In this document: positions 1 through 6,199 of the stretch, piece after piece
Layout of the letters: every line of letters begins with the position of its first letter
How positions within the stretch are numbered: the first letter of the stretch is position 1
Source of the DNA: Rhodospirillaceae bacterium
GTDB lineage: Bacteria; Pseudomonadota; Alphaproteobacteria; Rhodospirillales; Rhodospirillaceae
Direction: 5' to 3'
Assembly (NCBI GenBank): GCA_016937315.1
Contig: JAFGWD010000161.1
Coordinates: 1 to 10,922 of the forward strand
Length of the DNA stretch: 10,922 nt
The notes under the pieces: generated by a model
What the model saw: the letters and a program-made list of their open reading frames with translations, nothing else
Databases searched by the model: none
Told to the model about the DNA's origin: nothing
Position numbers and translations under genes: made by a program

Positions 1-1
1 G

Positions 2-454
2 ACCGATGATGGCGCGGTGGAAATTGCGCGGCGGTCACGGGGAACACCTCGTGTGGCGGGGCGGTTGTTGCGGCGGGTGCGTGGCTTTGCAACGGGGGGT
101 GGGGCCGGGACGGTCGATAAGGGGGTGGCTGACCGTGCGCTCAATCGGTTGGAAGTTGACGGGATCGGTCTTGACAGCCAGGACCGGCGCTATTTGCTTT
201 GTATTATTGAATCTTACGGCGGAGGGCCGGTGGGGATCGAAACCTTGGCCGCAGCGCTGGCGGAAGAACGCGATACCTTGGAGGATGTCATCGAACCATT
301 TTTGATGCAGCAAGGTCTGGTGCAGCGCACGCCGCGTGGGCGCGTATTGTCGGCAAAGGGGTATCGCCATTTGGGCTTGGCGCAACCGCCGCGTGGGTCA
401 GAGCAACTGGGGTTGTTGGACGCAGCGGATGGCGTTGATGACGGAGAGGGGTGA
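2..454 (+). CDS. ruvB: RuvB, Holliday junction branch migration helicase (C-terminal part, 5' truncated by window edge)
   Basis: RuvB is the hexameric AAA+ motor that, with RuvA, drives branch migration of Holliday junctions in recombination and repair in the cytoplasm. Only the last ~150 residues are visible; the reading frame is open from position 2 to the TGA at 452-454. What remains is the end of the AAA+ lid (ARRSRGTPR, GRLLRRVRGFA) and the winged-helix DNA-binding domain. That domain contains GLDSQDRRYL, ESYGGGPVGIETLA and the RTPRGR motif near the C-terminus, which belongs to the DNA-contacting wing. The Walker A and B motifs lie upstream of the window. A short acidic tail (DAADGVDDGEG) ends the protein. 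It is followed after 3 nt by ybgC, so the ruv genes and the tol-pal genes are probably co-transcribed. No in-frame disruption is seen. Family assignment is very secure. Confidence 0.95.
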   Translation, partial: TDDGAVEIARRSRGTPRVAGRLLRRVRGFATGGGAGTVDKGVADRALNRLEVDGIGLDSQDRRYLLCIIESYGGGPVGIETLAAALAEERDTLEDVIEPFLMQQGLVQRTPRGRVLSAKGYRHLGLAQPPRGSEQLGLLDAADGVDDGEG

Positions 455-457
455 TCC

Positions 458-955
458 ATGGAACAGATGTCTTCTATGGATGTGGATAGGGTGATGGGCG
501 AAGGGGGCGCGTCGTATTTCGATGGGGATACCCACGTTCTGAAAATCCGCGTGTATTACGAAGATACCGATGCCGGAGGTGTCGTTTATTACGCCAATTA
601 TCTGAAATTTGCTGAACGCGCACGTTCAGCCCTGTTGCGTATGGGGGGCTGGGAGAATGGGCGCTTGGTTCGGGGCGAATATCCTGGACAGGATGCAGGA
701 GTGGCCTTTGTTATGCGCCGGTTTGCGGTGGATTATCTGAAATCGGCGGTTTTGGACGATGTTCTGGATGTGCGAACCCGCGTCATCGCGGTTGGTGGTG
801 CCAGTTTGGACATGGCACAAACCTTCCGACGTGGAAACGATATCCTTGTCGAAGCGGTTGCCAGGCTTGGGTGTGTGTCCGCTATGACGCAGCGTCCGGC
901 ACGTATTCCGAATGCTTTGCGGACGGACTTGACAAAGCTTCTGGTAAAAGGTTGA
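458..955 (+). CDS. ybgC: YbgC, Tol-Pal system-associated acyl-CoA thioesterase (hotdog fold)
   Basis: This is a 165-residue hotdog-fold thioesterase of the YbgC/4-hydroxybenzoyl-CoA thioesterase family, a cytoplasmic enzyme that hydrolyses acyl-CoA or acyl-ACP thioesters. It is almost always the first gene of tol-pal clusters. The signature YYEDTDAGGVVYYANYLKF spans about residues 33-51. The second Asp of DTD (D38 here) corresponds to the catalytic Asp18 of E. coli YbgC, and the helix motif FAERAR follows. The ATG at 458 is preceded by GGAGAGGGG at 443-451. This gives about 20 more N-terminal residues than E. coli YbgC; in-frame Met codons at residues 4, 7 and 13 are alternative starts. It starts 3 nt after ruvB stops and is separated from tolQ by 55 nt. 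The physiological substrate and its link to Tol function remain unsettled for the family. Confidence 0.93.
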   Translation: MEQMSSMDVDRVMGEGGASYFDGDTHVLKIRVYYEDTDAGGVVYYANYLKFAERARSALLRMGGWENGRLVRGEYPGQDAGVAFVMRRFAVDYLKSAVLDDVLDVRTRVIAVGGASLDMAQTFRRGNDILVEAVARLGCVSAMTQRPARIPNALRTDLTKLLVKG

Positions 956-1010
956 TCGGCGTCTAGAGGCGTGTGGCCTTGGGACGGGCGGTGAAAGAAA
1001 GGCAAGGCGT

Positions 1011-1703
1011 ATGGAAGCGCAAACCGATTTGTCGATGATTACCTTGTTCTTGCAGGCGGACCTGGTGGTCAAGGCTGTGATGATCGCCCTGATCTGTGCG
1101 TCGGTGTGGTCGTGGGCGATTATCTTCGAGAAAATCCGCAGGTTGGCATCGTTGAATCGCCATGCACGCGAATTCGAGGAGCAGTTTTGGTCTGGTGGAC
1201 CGCTGGATGATCTTTACGTGCGGATTGGAAAGAACGCGAAAGATCCGATGAGTGCGATCTTCGTTGCCGCGATGCGGGAATGGCAACGCTCCATCGAACG
1301 CACTCGAACCGAAGCCGCTTCCCTGAAAGCCTCCTTGGCACAGCGCATCGAGCGGGTCATGCAGATCACCAGCGAACGGGAACTGGAACAGGTTGAGGCC
1401 CGTATGGGGTTTCTGGCTTCCACGGGGTCAGTGTCGCCGTTTATCGGTCTGTTTGGCACGGTGTGGGGCATCATGAACAGCTTTCATGCCATTGGTTTGA
1501 GCAAGAATACGTCCTTGGCCGTTGTCGCACCGGGGATTGCCGAGGCTCTGTTCGCCACCGCTTTGGGCTTGGTTGCGGCGATTCCGGCGGTGATTGCCTA
1601 CAACAAACTGTCCACGGATATTGATCGGTATGCCAAGCGGTTGGAAATTTTCTCCGGCGAATTCTCGGCGATTGTGTCGCGTCAGCTCGACGAAAGGCGC
1701 TGA
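1011..1703 (+). CDS. tolQ: TolQ, inner-membrane proton-channel subunit of the Tol-Pal motor
   Basis: TolQ (230 aa) forms with TolR the proton-motive-force-driven motor that energises TolA. It is homologous to ExbB and MotA. Three membrane segments are visible: about residues 18-40 (VVKAVMIALICASVWSWAII), about 130-158 (around SVSPFIGLFGTVWGIM), and about 170-195 (APGIAEALFATALGLVAAIP). A large cytoplasmic loop between segments 1 and 2 contains the AMREWQ and ERELEQVEARMG stretches. The conserved channel threonines are present: T150 in LFGTVWG and T183 in LFATALG, matching E. coli T145 and T178 with a constant offset of five. The ATG is preceded by an A/G-rich stretch (GAAAGAAAGGCAAGG). The stop codon lies 2 nt before the tolR start, so tight co-translation is likely. 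Length is usual for the family. Confidence 0.96.
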   Translation: MEAQTDLSMITLFLQADLVVKAVMIALICASVWSWAIIFEKIRRLASLNRHAREFEEQFWSGGPLDDLYVRIGKNAKDPMSAIFVAAMREWQRSIERTRTEAASLKASLAQRIERVMQITSERELEQVEARMGFLASTGSVSPFIGLFGTVWGIMNSFHAIGLSKNTSLAVVAPGIAEALFATALGLVAAIPAVIAYNKLSTDIDRYAKRLEIFSGEFSAIVSRQLDERR

Positions 1704-1705
1704 CC

Positions 1706-2179
1706 ATGGGGATGGCGGTATCCGGCGGACGTAGAGGTCGAAGCCGAGGCAAAACGGCACGTATGTCCGATATCAACGTCACGCCGATGGTCGATGTGAT
1801 GTTGGTTCTGTTGGTGATCTTCATGGTGACCGCGCCTTTGATGACGACCGGGGTGCCTTTGGATTTGCCACAAGGCGGGTCTCAGGTCTTAGCCGATGCC
1901 AATCGGTCTCTTCGGATTTCGGTGGATGAGGCGGGGACGGTTTACCTCGGTACGGACCCCGTGGATGTCACGCAGTTGGTTGGCCGTGTCGTTGAAATGC
2001 GGCGTGCCAACCCAGAGCTTGGCGTGGTGATCAGTGGGGACCGCGTAGCGGCCTATGGCGTGGTGATGGGGGTGATGCAAGCCTTGAAGGAGGCTGGCAT
2101 CGAAAAGGTTGGTCTGGAAACCGGGACCGGTGAGGCGCCGAAGAAAGACGCCACCCGTAAGACCCGAAAGAAACCTTAA
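1706..2179 (+). CDS. tolR: TolR, inner-membrane/periplasmic subunit of the Tol-Pal motor (ExbD family)
   Basis: TolR (157 aa) is the ExbD/MotB-like partner of TolQ, with one N-terminal membrane anchor and a periplasmic domain that contacts peptidoglycan. Visible are a basic, Gly/Arg-rich cytoplasmic N-terminus (residues 1-19), the family motif MSDINVTPMVDVMLVLLVIF (20-39) and the essential membrane Asp (D30), equivalent to E. coli D23. The periplasmic ExbD-like domain follows, including the TGVPLDLPQ stretch and a YGVVMGVMQALKEAGIEKVGL ending at about 139. The C-terminus is highly basic (KKDATRKTRKKP). The start at 1706 has AAAGG at 1693-1697 at good spacing. A second in-frame ATG at 1712 would remove only two residues. 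The gene begins 2 nt after tolQ and ends 18 nt before tolA. Confidence 0.96.
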   Translation: MGMAVSGGRRGRSRGKTARMSDINVTPMVDVMLVLLVIFMVTAPLMTTGVPLDLPQGGSQVLADANRSLRISVDEAGTVYLGTDPVDVTQLVGRVVEMRRANPELGVVISGDRVAAYGVVMGVMQALKEAGIEKVGLETGTGEAPKKDATRKTRKKP

Positions 2180-2197
2180 AAGGGATGCAGGCGAACC

Positions 2198-3136
2198 ATG
2201 CAGCGTGAGCTTGGGTATTCCCTGGCCTTGCATTTTGCGGTGATTTTGTTCGGGGTCGTCGGGCTTCCTTATTTGACGCCTGAACCACCGGAAATCACCG
2301 AACGCATTTTGATCGTGGACCTGAGTAAGGTTCAAGTCGGCGAAAAAACGTCTTTGCCGAAGGCGACGGCTATCGACAAGCCGAAAGGCGAGGACAAAGA
2401 ACCGGATAAAAAGCTTCCGGAAAAGAAACCGGAGCCACCGAAACCGGAGCCACCGAAACCGGTGCCGCCGAAGCCGGTGCCGCCGAAGCCAGAACCGAAA
2501 CCACAGCCGCAGCCGCAGAAAAAAGAAGAACCCAAGGCGGCGATGGTTGAAGAGGCGAAGAAGCCAGAACCGAAAAAGGCGGAAAAGAAAAAACCTGAGC
2601 CACAAAAGAAAACGGGCGAGAAGGCCGACAAGAAAATCCCACCCGTGAAGACGGTCGCTCAAAAGCCGAGTCCGTCGTTTGATGATTTGATGGCTTCGGT
2701 CGATAAGCTGCGTAAGGACACCACGTCGCCGTCTTCGTTTCCGCCTGGCAAGGCCGCGGGGGGTAAAACGGGGACTCCTGGTGCCATTCAGGCCCCTGCT
2801 ATATCAAAGGATCGCGACGGTTTTGGCGATGTCCTGACAATCAGCGAAATGGATATGATCCGGGCTCAGATCGAACGTCATTGGAACGTTGATCCGGGAA
2901 AGGCCGGTGCGCTTGATGTGGTCATCGAAATTGCCGTGACGTTCGATTCCAATGGTGTGGTGCGTACAGCAAAGATTGTCGATCAGGCCCGGATGGGACG
3001 TGATCCGGTGTTCCGCTCCCTTGCGGAAAGTGCCCTTCGCGCCGTATTTATGGCCAGTCCGGTGCAGGCACCGCAAAAGAAATATGAGGTTTGGCGCGAT
3101 GTGCGTTTATTCTTCCGTCCGCAGGATCGTCTGTAA
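2198..3136 (+). CDS. tolA: TolA, periplasm-spanning energy-transducing protein of Tol-Pal
   Basis: TolA (312 aa) is anchored in the inner membrane, is driven by TolQR and reaches across the periplasm to TolB/Pal. Three parts are seen. Domain I is a single N-terminal anchor, about residues 5-25 (LGYSLALHFAVILFGVVGL). Domain II (~70-150) is a strongly charged Pro/Lys/Glu region that starts with a pentapeptide repeat, KPEPP, KPEPP, KPVPP, KPVPP (residues 77-96), and continues as a Lys/Glu-rich stretch. Domain III (~210-312) is a TonB/TolA-type C-terminal domain with MIRAQIERHWNV, DVVIEIAVTFDSNGVV and a C-terminal RLFFRP. The alphaproteobacterial Pro-rich middle differs from the Ala-rich helix of E. 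coli TolA. The gene lies 18 nt after tolR and 28 nt before tolB. Identity rests on architecture plus position, since domain II is low-complexity. Confidence 0.93.
   Translation: MQRELGYSLALHFAVILFGVVGLPYLTPEPPEITERILIVDLSKVQVGEKTSLPKATAIDKPKGEDKEPDKKLPEKKPEPPKPEPPKPVPPKPVPPKPEPKPQPQPQKKEEPKAAMVEEAKKPEPKKAEKKKPEPQKKTGEKADKKIPPVKTVAQKPSPSFDDLMASVDKLRKDTTSPSSFPPGKAAGGKTGTPGAIQAPAISKDRDGFGDVLTISEMDMIRAQIERHWNVDPGKAGALDVVIEIAVTFDSNGVVRTAKIVDQARMGRDPVFRSLAESALRAVFMASPVQAPQKKYEVWRDVRLFFRPQDRL
2426..2497 (+). repeat. In-frame 15-bp tandem repeat in tolA domain II
   Basis: Four 15-bp units (2426-2440, 2441-2455, 2456-2470, 2471-2485) encode KPEPP, KPEPP, KPVPP and KPVPP, and a partial fifth unit follows (KPEP). 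The first two units are identical at DNA level, and units three and four differ by one base (AAA versus AAG). The period is a multiple of three, so gain or loss of units would preserve the frame and change the reach of the periplasmic linker. Confidence 0.9.
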
Positions 3137-3165
3137 TGAGGTCGTTTCCAAAAGGGAAAATGTGA
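3136..3165 (+). other. Nine-codon mini-ORF bridging tolA stop and tolB start
   Basis: An ATG at 3136-3138 overlaps the tolA stop (TAATG). It reads MRSFPKGKM and terminates at the TGA 3163-3165, whose last base is the A of the tolB ATG (TGATG). The tolB Shine-Dalgarno (GGGA, 3154-3157) lies inside it. This geometry would let ribosomes finishing tolA reinitiate and be handed to tolB. The overlap is seen directly; a coupling role is inference, and chance is possible in so short a gap. Confidence 0.4.
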
Positions 3166-4517
3166 TGATGAAGGCATGGTCTCGTGCGCGGGGGTGGATT
3201 GGTGCAACCCTTCTTGGCCTGGTTCTCTCTGTGGTGGGAGAGGCGGGGGTGGCGCATGCTGAATTGCGTATCGACATCACGCGCGGCAACGTGGACCCCA
3301 TTCCAATCGCCATTCCGGCCTTTGGTGGTGATGACGAGCGTGCATCCCGTCTGGGGGCTGACCTTGCCGGGGTTGTGCAGGCGGATTTGGAACGTTCCGG
3401 CCTGTTCCGTGGGATTGATTCCCGTGCCTTTATCCAGACATTTGCCTCAATGCAGGTGCAGCCACGGTTTCCCGATTGGCAGGCGATTAATGCACAGGGA
3501 TTGGTCCAGGGGCGTACGGCGTTGCAATCGGATGGACGTCTGCGTGTGGAATTCCGCTTGTGGGATGTTTTTGCGACACAGCAGATTAAAGCACAGGCCT
3601 ATGTGACCGAACCCGGAAATTGGCGGCGCATTGCCCATATTATTGCGGATTCGGTGTATGAGCGCCTGACCGGGGAGTCTGGGTATTTCGATTCTCGTAT
3701 CATCTATATTGCGGAAAACGGCCCGGCGATTAAGCGTGTGAAGCGCTTGGCAATCATGGATCAAGATGGGGCCAATCATCGCTTTTTGACCGATGGTGCA
3801 GATTTGGTTCTGACTCCTCGGTTTTCGCCGTCAACCCAGGAAATCACCTACATGTCGTACTATAACGGCGTGCCTCGGGTGTACCTGTACAACATCGATA
3901 CCGGCAAACGTGAACGCTTGGGGGATTTTCCTGGCATGACCTTTGCCCCGCGTTTCTCGCCGGATGGCAATCGTGTGATCATGAGTATGGCGCGTGGGGG
4001 AAGTTCTGACATTTATGTCATGGACCTGCGGACCCTGGAGCGCCGCCGTTTGACCAATACCCCCGCGATTGATACCTCGCCGTCATATTCTCCAGATTCT
4101 CAACGCATTGTGTTCAATTCGGATCGAGGGGGCAGTCAACAGCTCTACGTGATGAATGCGGACGGCAGTGGGGTTCATCGCATCACACATGGGAATGGCC
4201 GGTACGCGACTCCGGTATGGTCGCCGCGTGGTGATTACATCGCTTTCACCAAAATGGCACAGGGACGTTTTTTCATTGGCGTCATGAAACCCGATGGTTC
4301 GGGGGAGCGGTTGCTGTCTGATGGATATTTGGTCGAAGGGCCAACTTGGGCACCCAATGGCCGGGTTCTGATGTATTTTCGGCAGAATCCATCTGATGCA
4401 CGGGGACAAGGCGGCGATTCTTATCTCTACAGTATCGACTTAACAGGTTACAATGAACGCCGGGTTGTGACTCCTGTCCAGGCGTCGGACCCGGCGTGGT
4501 CGCCGTTGATCCCCTGA
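3165..4517 (+). CDS. tolB: TolB, periplasmic beta-propeller of the Tol-Pal system
   Basis: TolB (450 aa) is a soluble periplasmic protein that binds Pal and TolA and regulates their engagement. The open frame extends upstream to 2952 inside tolA, but the ATG at 3165 fits best. It follows GGGA (3154-3157) and begins a clean Sec signal peptide: MMKAWSRARG, a hydrophobic core, and AHA with predicted cleavage after residue 32. The mature N-terminus ELRIDITRG is the flexible segment that contacts TolA in E. coli. An alpha/beta N-terminal domain (about 45-175) precedes a C-terminal six-bladed propeller (about 180-450). Repeated blade motifs include APRFSPDGNRVIM, SPSYSPDSQRIVFNSDRGG and TPVWSPRGDYIAF. 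Length is typical. The gene is followed by a 191-nt gap before pal. Confidence 0.96.
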   Translation: MMKAWSRARGWIGATLLGLVLSVVGEAGVAHAELRIDITRGNVDPIPIAIPAFGGDDERASRLGADLAGVVQADLERSGLFRGIDSRAFIQTFASMQVQPRFPDWQAINAQGLVQGRTALQSDGRLRVEFRLWDVFATQQIKAQAYVTEPGNWRRIAHIIADSVYERLTGESGYFDSRIIYIAENGPAIKRVKRLAIMDQDGANHRFLTDGADLVLTPRFSPSTQEITYMSYYNGVPRVYLYNIDTGKRERLGDFPGMTFAPRFSPDGNRVIMSMARGGSSDIYVMDLRTLERRRLTNTPAIDTSPSYSPDSQRIVFNSDRGGSQQLYVMNADGSGVHRITHGNGRYATPVWSPRGDYIAFTKMAQGRFFIGVMKPDGSGERLLSDGYLVEGPTWAPNGRVLMYFRQNPSDARGQGGDSYLYSIDLTGYNERRVVTPVQASDPAWSPLIP

Positions 4518-4708
4518 TCCATTGGGGGAGGCTGGCGGGTGTGGCAGGAACATCACACTGGGTTGCTGCGGTGCGAGACAATTTTAATTCTGATAGCGAA
4601 CCCAATGTGGTTGAAGTATGACAAAGACCAACCAGATCGGTTTCCCGGCGGTCGTGCCGCAGCCGTGTGGCCGTGTCATTTTTAATTCCCGAGTGGGAGA
4701 TGAAGGCA
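4518..4708 (+). promoter_or_regulatory. tolB-pal intergenic region, possible pal promoter
   Basis: These 191 nt are the largest gap in the cluster. They include an AT-rich stretch (4579-4595) in otherwise GC-rich DNA. The best promoter-like pair I can find is TTGCTG (4563-4568) and TAATTC (4585-4590) with a 16-nt spacer, which is weak. A 26-codon ORF (ATG 4605, TAA 4683-4685) has no ribosome binding site and looks fortuitous. GGAG at 4696-4699 is the pal ribosome binding site. An own promoter for pal is plausible because Pal is an abundant lipoprotein, but the sequence does not prove it. Confidence 0.3.
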
Positions 4709-5188
4709 ATGAAGATCAGTGTTTTGAGTGTTGTGGCGGCTAGCCTGCTCGTGGCGGCTTGCGCCTCTGGTCCGCAAGAAGGTGGTGATGCGTCGGGGGC
4801 CGGTAAGGGTGCAGTAAATGCTCCGGCTCCGGGAACTGCCGCAGATTTTGTTGCGAATGCCAAAGATCGCGTGTTCTTTGCGTTCGACCGTTCCGATTTG
4901 GATGAGTCCGCAGTGAAGACCCTGATGGGTCAGGTTGCGTGGCTGAAGGCCTATCCGAACGCCAAAGTGTCCATCGAAGGTCATGCCGATGAACGCGGCA
5001 CCCGCGAATATAACCTTGCGCTGGGTGAACGTCGTGCCAATTCCGTCAAGCAGTTCCTGAAGGCTCAGGGTGTTTCTGATGCCCGTGTTCAGGTGATCTC
5101 CTATGGTAAGGAGCGTCCGGCGGTGGTTGGTTCGAATGAGTATGCTTGGGCGCAGAACCGCCGTTCCGTGACGGTTGTGGCGAAGTAA
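4709..5188 (+). CDS. pal: Pal, peptidoglycan-associated outer-membrane lipoprotein
   Basis: Pal (159 aa) is lipid-anchored in the inner leaflet of the outer membrane and binds meso-diaminopimelate of peptidoglycan. TolB competes for it. The lipoprotein signal peptide is MKISVLSVVAASLLVAAC, with lipobox VAAC and lipidated C18. A short Gly/Ala/Pro-rich linker follows, then an OmpA-like domain (~55-159) starting with VFFAFDRSDLD. The domain contains GHADERGTREYNLALGERRA, whose Asp and Arg bind the peptide stem, and ends with NRRSVTVV. I chose the ATG at 4709: GGAG at 4696-4699 is 9 nt upstream and the resulting signal peptide is canonical. The ATG at 4700 would leave no spacing to that GGAG, and the frame extends to a GTG at 4667 that would precede the signal peptide with an unlikely sequence. 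Gaps on both sides suggest independent control of pal. Confidence 0.96.
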   Translation: MKISVLSVVAASLLVAACASGPQEGGDASGAGKGAVNAPAPGTAADFVANAKDRVFFAFDRSDLDESAVKTLMGQVAWLKAYPNAKVSIEGHADERGTREYNLALGERRANSVKQFLKAQGVSDARVQVISYGKERPAVVGSNEYAWAQNRRSVTVVAK

Positions 5189-5221
5189 GGCTTCTCCCCG
5201 CAATAGCGGACCTAACGTGTT

Positions 5222-5273
5222 GGGCGCCCGCCGTTCCTCGCCATGCGAAGAAGGGTGGACGCCCTGTTTTTTT
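5222..5273 (+). terminator. Hairpin plus T-run after pal (intrinsic terminator or attenuator)
   Basis: GGGCG (5222-5226) pairs with CGCCC (5260-5264), and CCC (5227-5229) pairs with GGG (5253-5255). Inside, TTC (5234-5236) pairs with GAA (5250-5252), and TCGC (5238-5241) pairs with GCGA (5245-5248), leaving one mismatch and a CAT triloop. The two four-base bulges are 5230-5233 and 5256-5259. TG and then seven T (5267-5273) follow directly. This is a reasonable factor-independent terminator shape. Because cpoB lies just downstream without another obvious promoter, partial termination is more likely than complete. A smaller alternative stem (5252-5256 with 5261-5265) ends before the same T-run. 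Confidence 0.55.
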
Positions 5274-5299
5274 GAATCACGATCTGAGAAGGATAGGGC

Positions 5300-6199
5300 A
5301 TGACCAACTGGGGGATTGCGCGGTTGCGTAAGGGAACTTGGGTCTGCGTTTTCGCTGTGTGTGGCGTGTTCTCAGCCGTTGGTTTTGCACAGGCGCAGGA
5401 TGCCGGTAGTCTTTCGTCCCGGTTGGAACGGGTTGAACGCGACCTTACGGTGCTTCAGCGTCAAGCCTATCGGGATCAGGCGGCGGGCAGTGGTGGTGGC
5501 GACGGAGCGTTGTCGTCCGACTCGTCAGCGTCCCTGTTCGTGCGGATTGGTCAGTTGGAAGAGCAAATCCGCGACTTGACCGGTCAGATCGAAGAGCTGT
5601 CCTATAAAATTGAGAAAAACCGCCAAAACATGGAACGTATGTTGGCGGACACGGATTTTCGCTTTCAGGCTCTGGAAAAAGGCGTGACGGCCCCCCCGGA
5701 ATCAGGGGTGGAGCCGCAACCAGGACAACCTGCGGCTCCCTTGGGGCAGACCGTACCATCGTCGAAATCTGCTGTTGCCCCGGCGCAAACGACAGCACAA
5801 GACAAAACCGGGGAAACGGCTGAAGACGCCTATCGTAAGGCTCGTGGCTTGTTGTTGAAGGCCGATTATCCGGCGGCGGAAGTTGCTTTTAAGAGCTTCT
5901 TGAAGGTTCATGGTGACAGCGACTTTGCGGGCAATGCGCAATATTGGTTGGGCGAGACCTATTATGTGCGCGGCCAATTCGAACAAGCGGCTGTGGCTTT
6001 TGCCGATGGATATAAGAAGTTTCGCAAAGGGACGAAGGCACCGGACAGTTTGTTCAAGCTGGGGTTCAGTATGCGTAAACTCAACCAGTCGGAAAAAGCC
6101 TGTGCCGCGTTCAATCAATTATTGAAAGAATATCCTTCTGCGTCAAAGGCGGTTCTGGACTTGGCGCGGAAGACCCGTAGCGAACTCAAGTGCCGCTAA
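5300..6199 (+). CDS. cpoB: CpoB/YbgF, periplasmic TPR protein of the Tol-Pal system
   Basis: CpoB (formerly YbgF; 299 aa) is a periplasmic protein that binds TolA and, in E. coli, coordinates outer-membrane constriction with PBP1B-dependent peptidoglycan synthesis. Visible are a Sec signal peptide with predicted cleavage after residue 32 (FAQA|QD) and an N-terminal coiled coil (~36-57 and ~78-127, with QLEEQIRDLTGQIEEL). The coiled coil forms the trimer in the family. A Pro/Gln/Thr-rich linker (~128-172) follows, then TPR-type repeats from about residue 175 (EDAYRKARGLLLKADYPAA, NAQYWLGETYYVRGQFEQA, DSLFKLGFSMRKLNQSEKA). The ATG at 5300 has AGAAGG at 5287-5292. The last 10 nt overlap tilS. 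Length and architecture match alphaproteobacterial YbgF proteins. Confidence 0.94.
   Translation: MTNWGIARLRKGTWVCVFAVCGVFSAVGFAQAQDAGSLSSRLERVERDLTVLQRQAYRDQAAGSGGGDGALSSDSSASLFVRIGQLEEQIRDLTGQIEELSYKIEKNRQNMERMLADTDFRFQALEKGVTAPPESGVEPQPGQPAAPLGQTVPSSKSAVAPAQTTAQDKTGETAEDAYRKARGLLLKADYPAAEVAFKSFLKVHGDSDFAGNAQYWLGETYYVRGQFEQAAVAFADGYKKFRKGTKAPDSLFKLGFSMRKLNQSEKACAAFNQLLKEYPSASKAVLDLARKTRSELKCR

Noticed and set aside
1889..2662. A 257-codon open frame on the minus strand opposite tolR and tolA, rich in Arg, Phe and Leu.
   Set aside because: It is the antisense shadow of the Pro/Lys/Glu-rich tolA repeat and tolR. The composition (runs of RLRFRWL type) mirrors the complementary codons and resembles no protein family I know.
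2952..3164. In-frame upstream extension of tolB into tolA.
   Set aside because: It would put 71 residues before a clear signal peptide. The ATG at 3165 has a good ribosome binding site.
4648..4683. Possible terminator before pal: GCGG/CCGC stem (4648-4660) and a later run of five T (4679-4683).
   Set aside because: The stem is only 4 bp and the T-run is about 18 nt away from it, so the terminator geometry is wrong.
4618..4743. A 41-codon frame starting in the tolB-pal gap and running into pal.
   Set aside because: It overlaps the Pal signal peptide out of frame, lacks a ribosome binding site and has no recognisable features.
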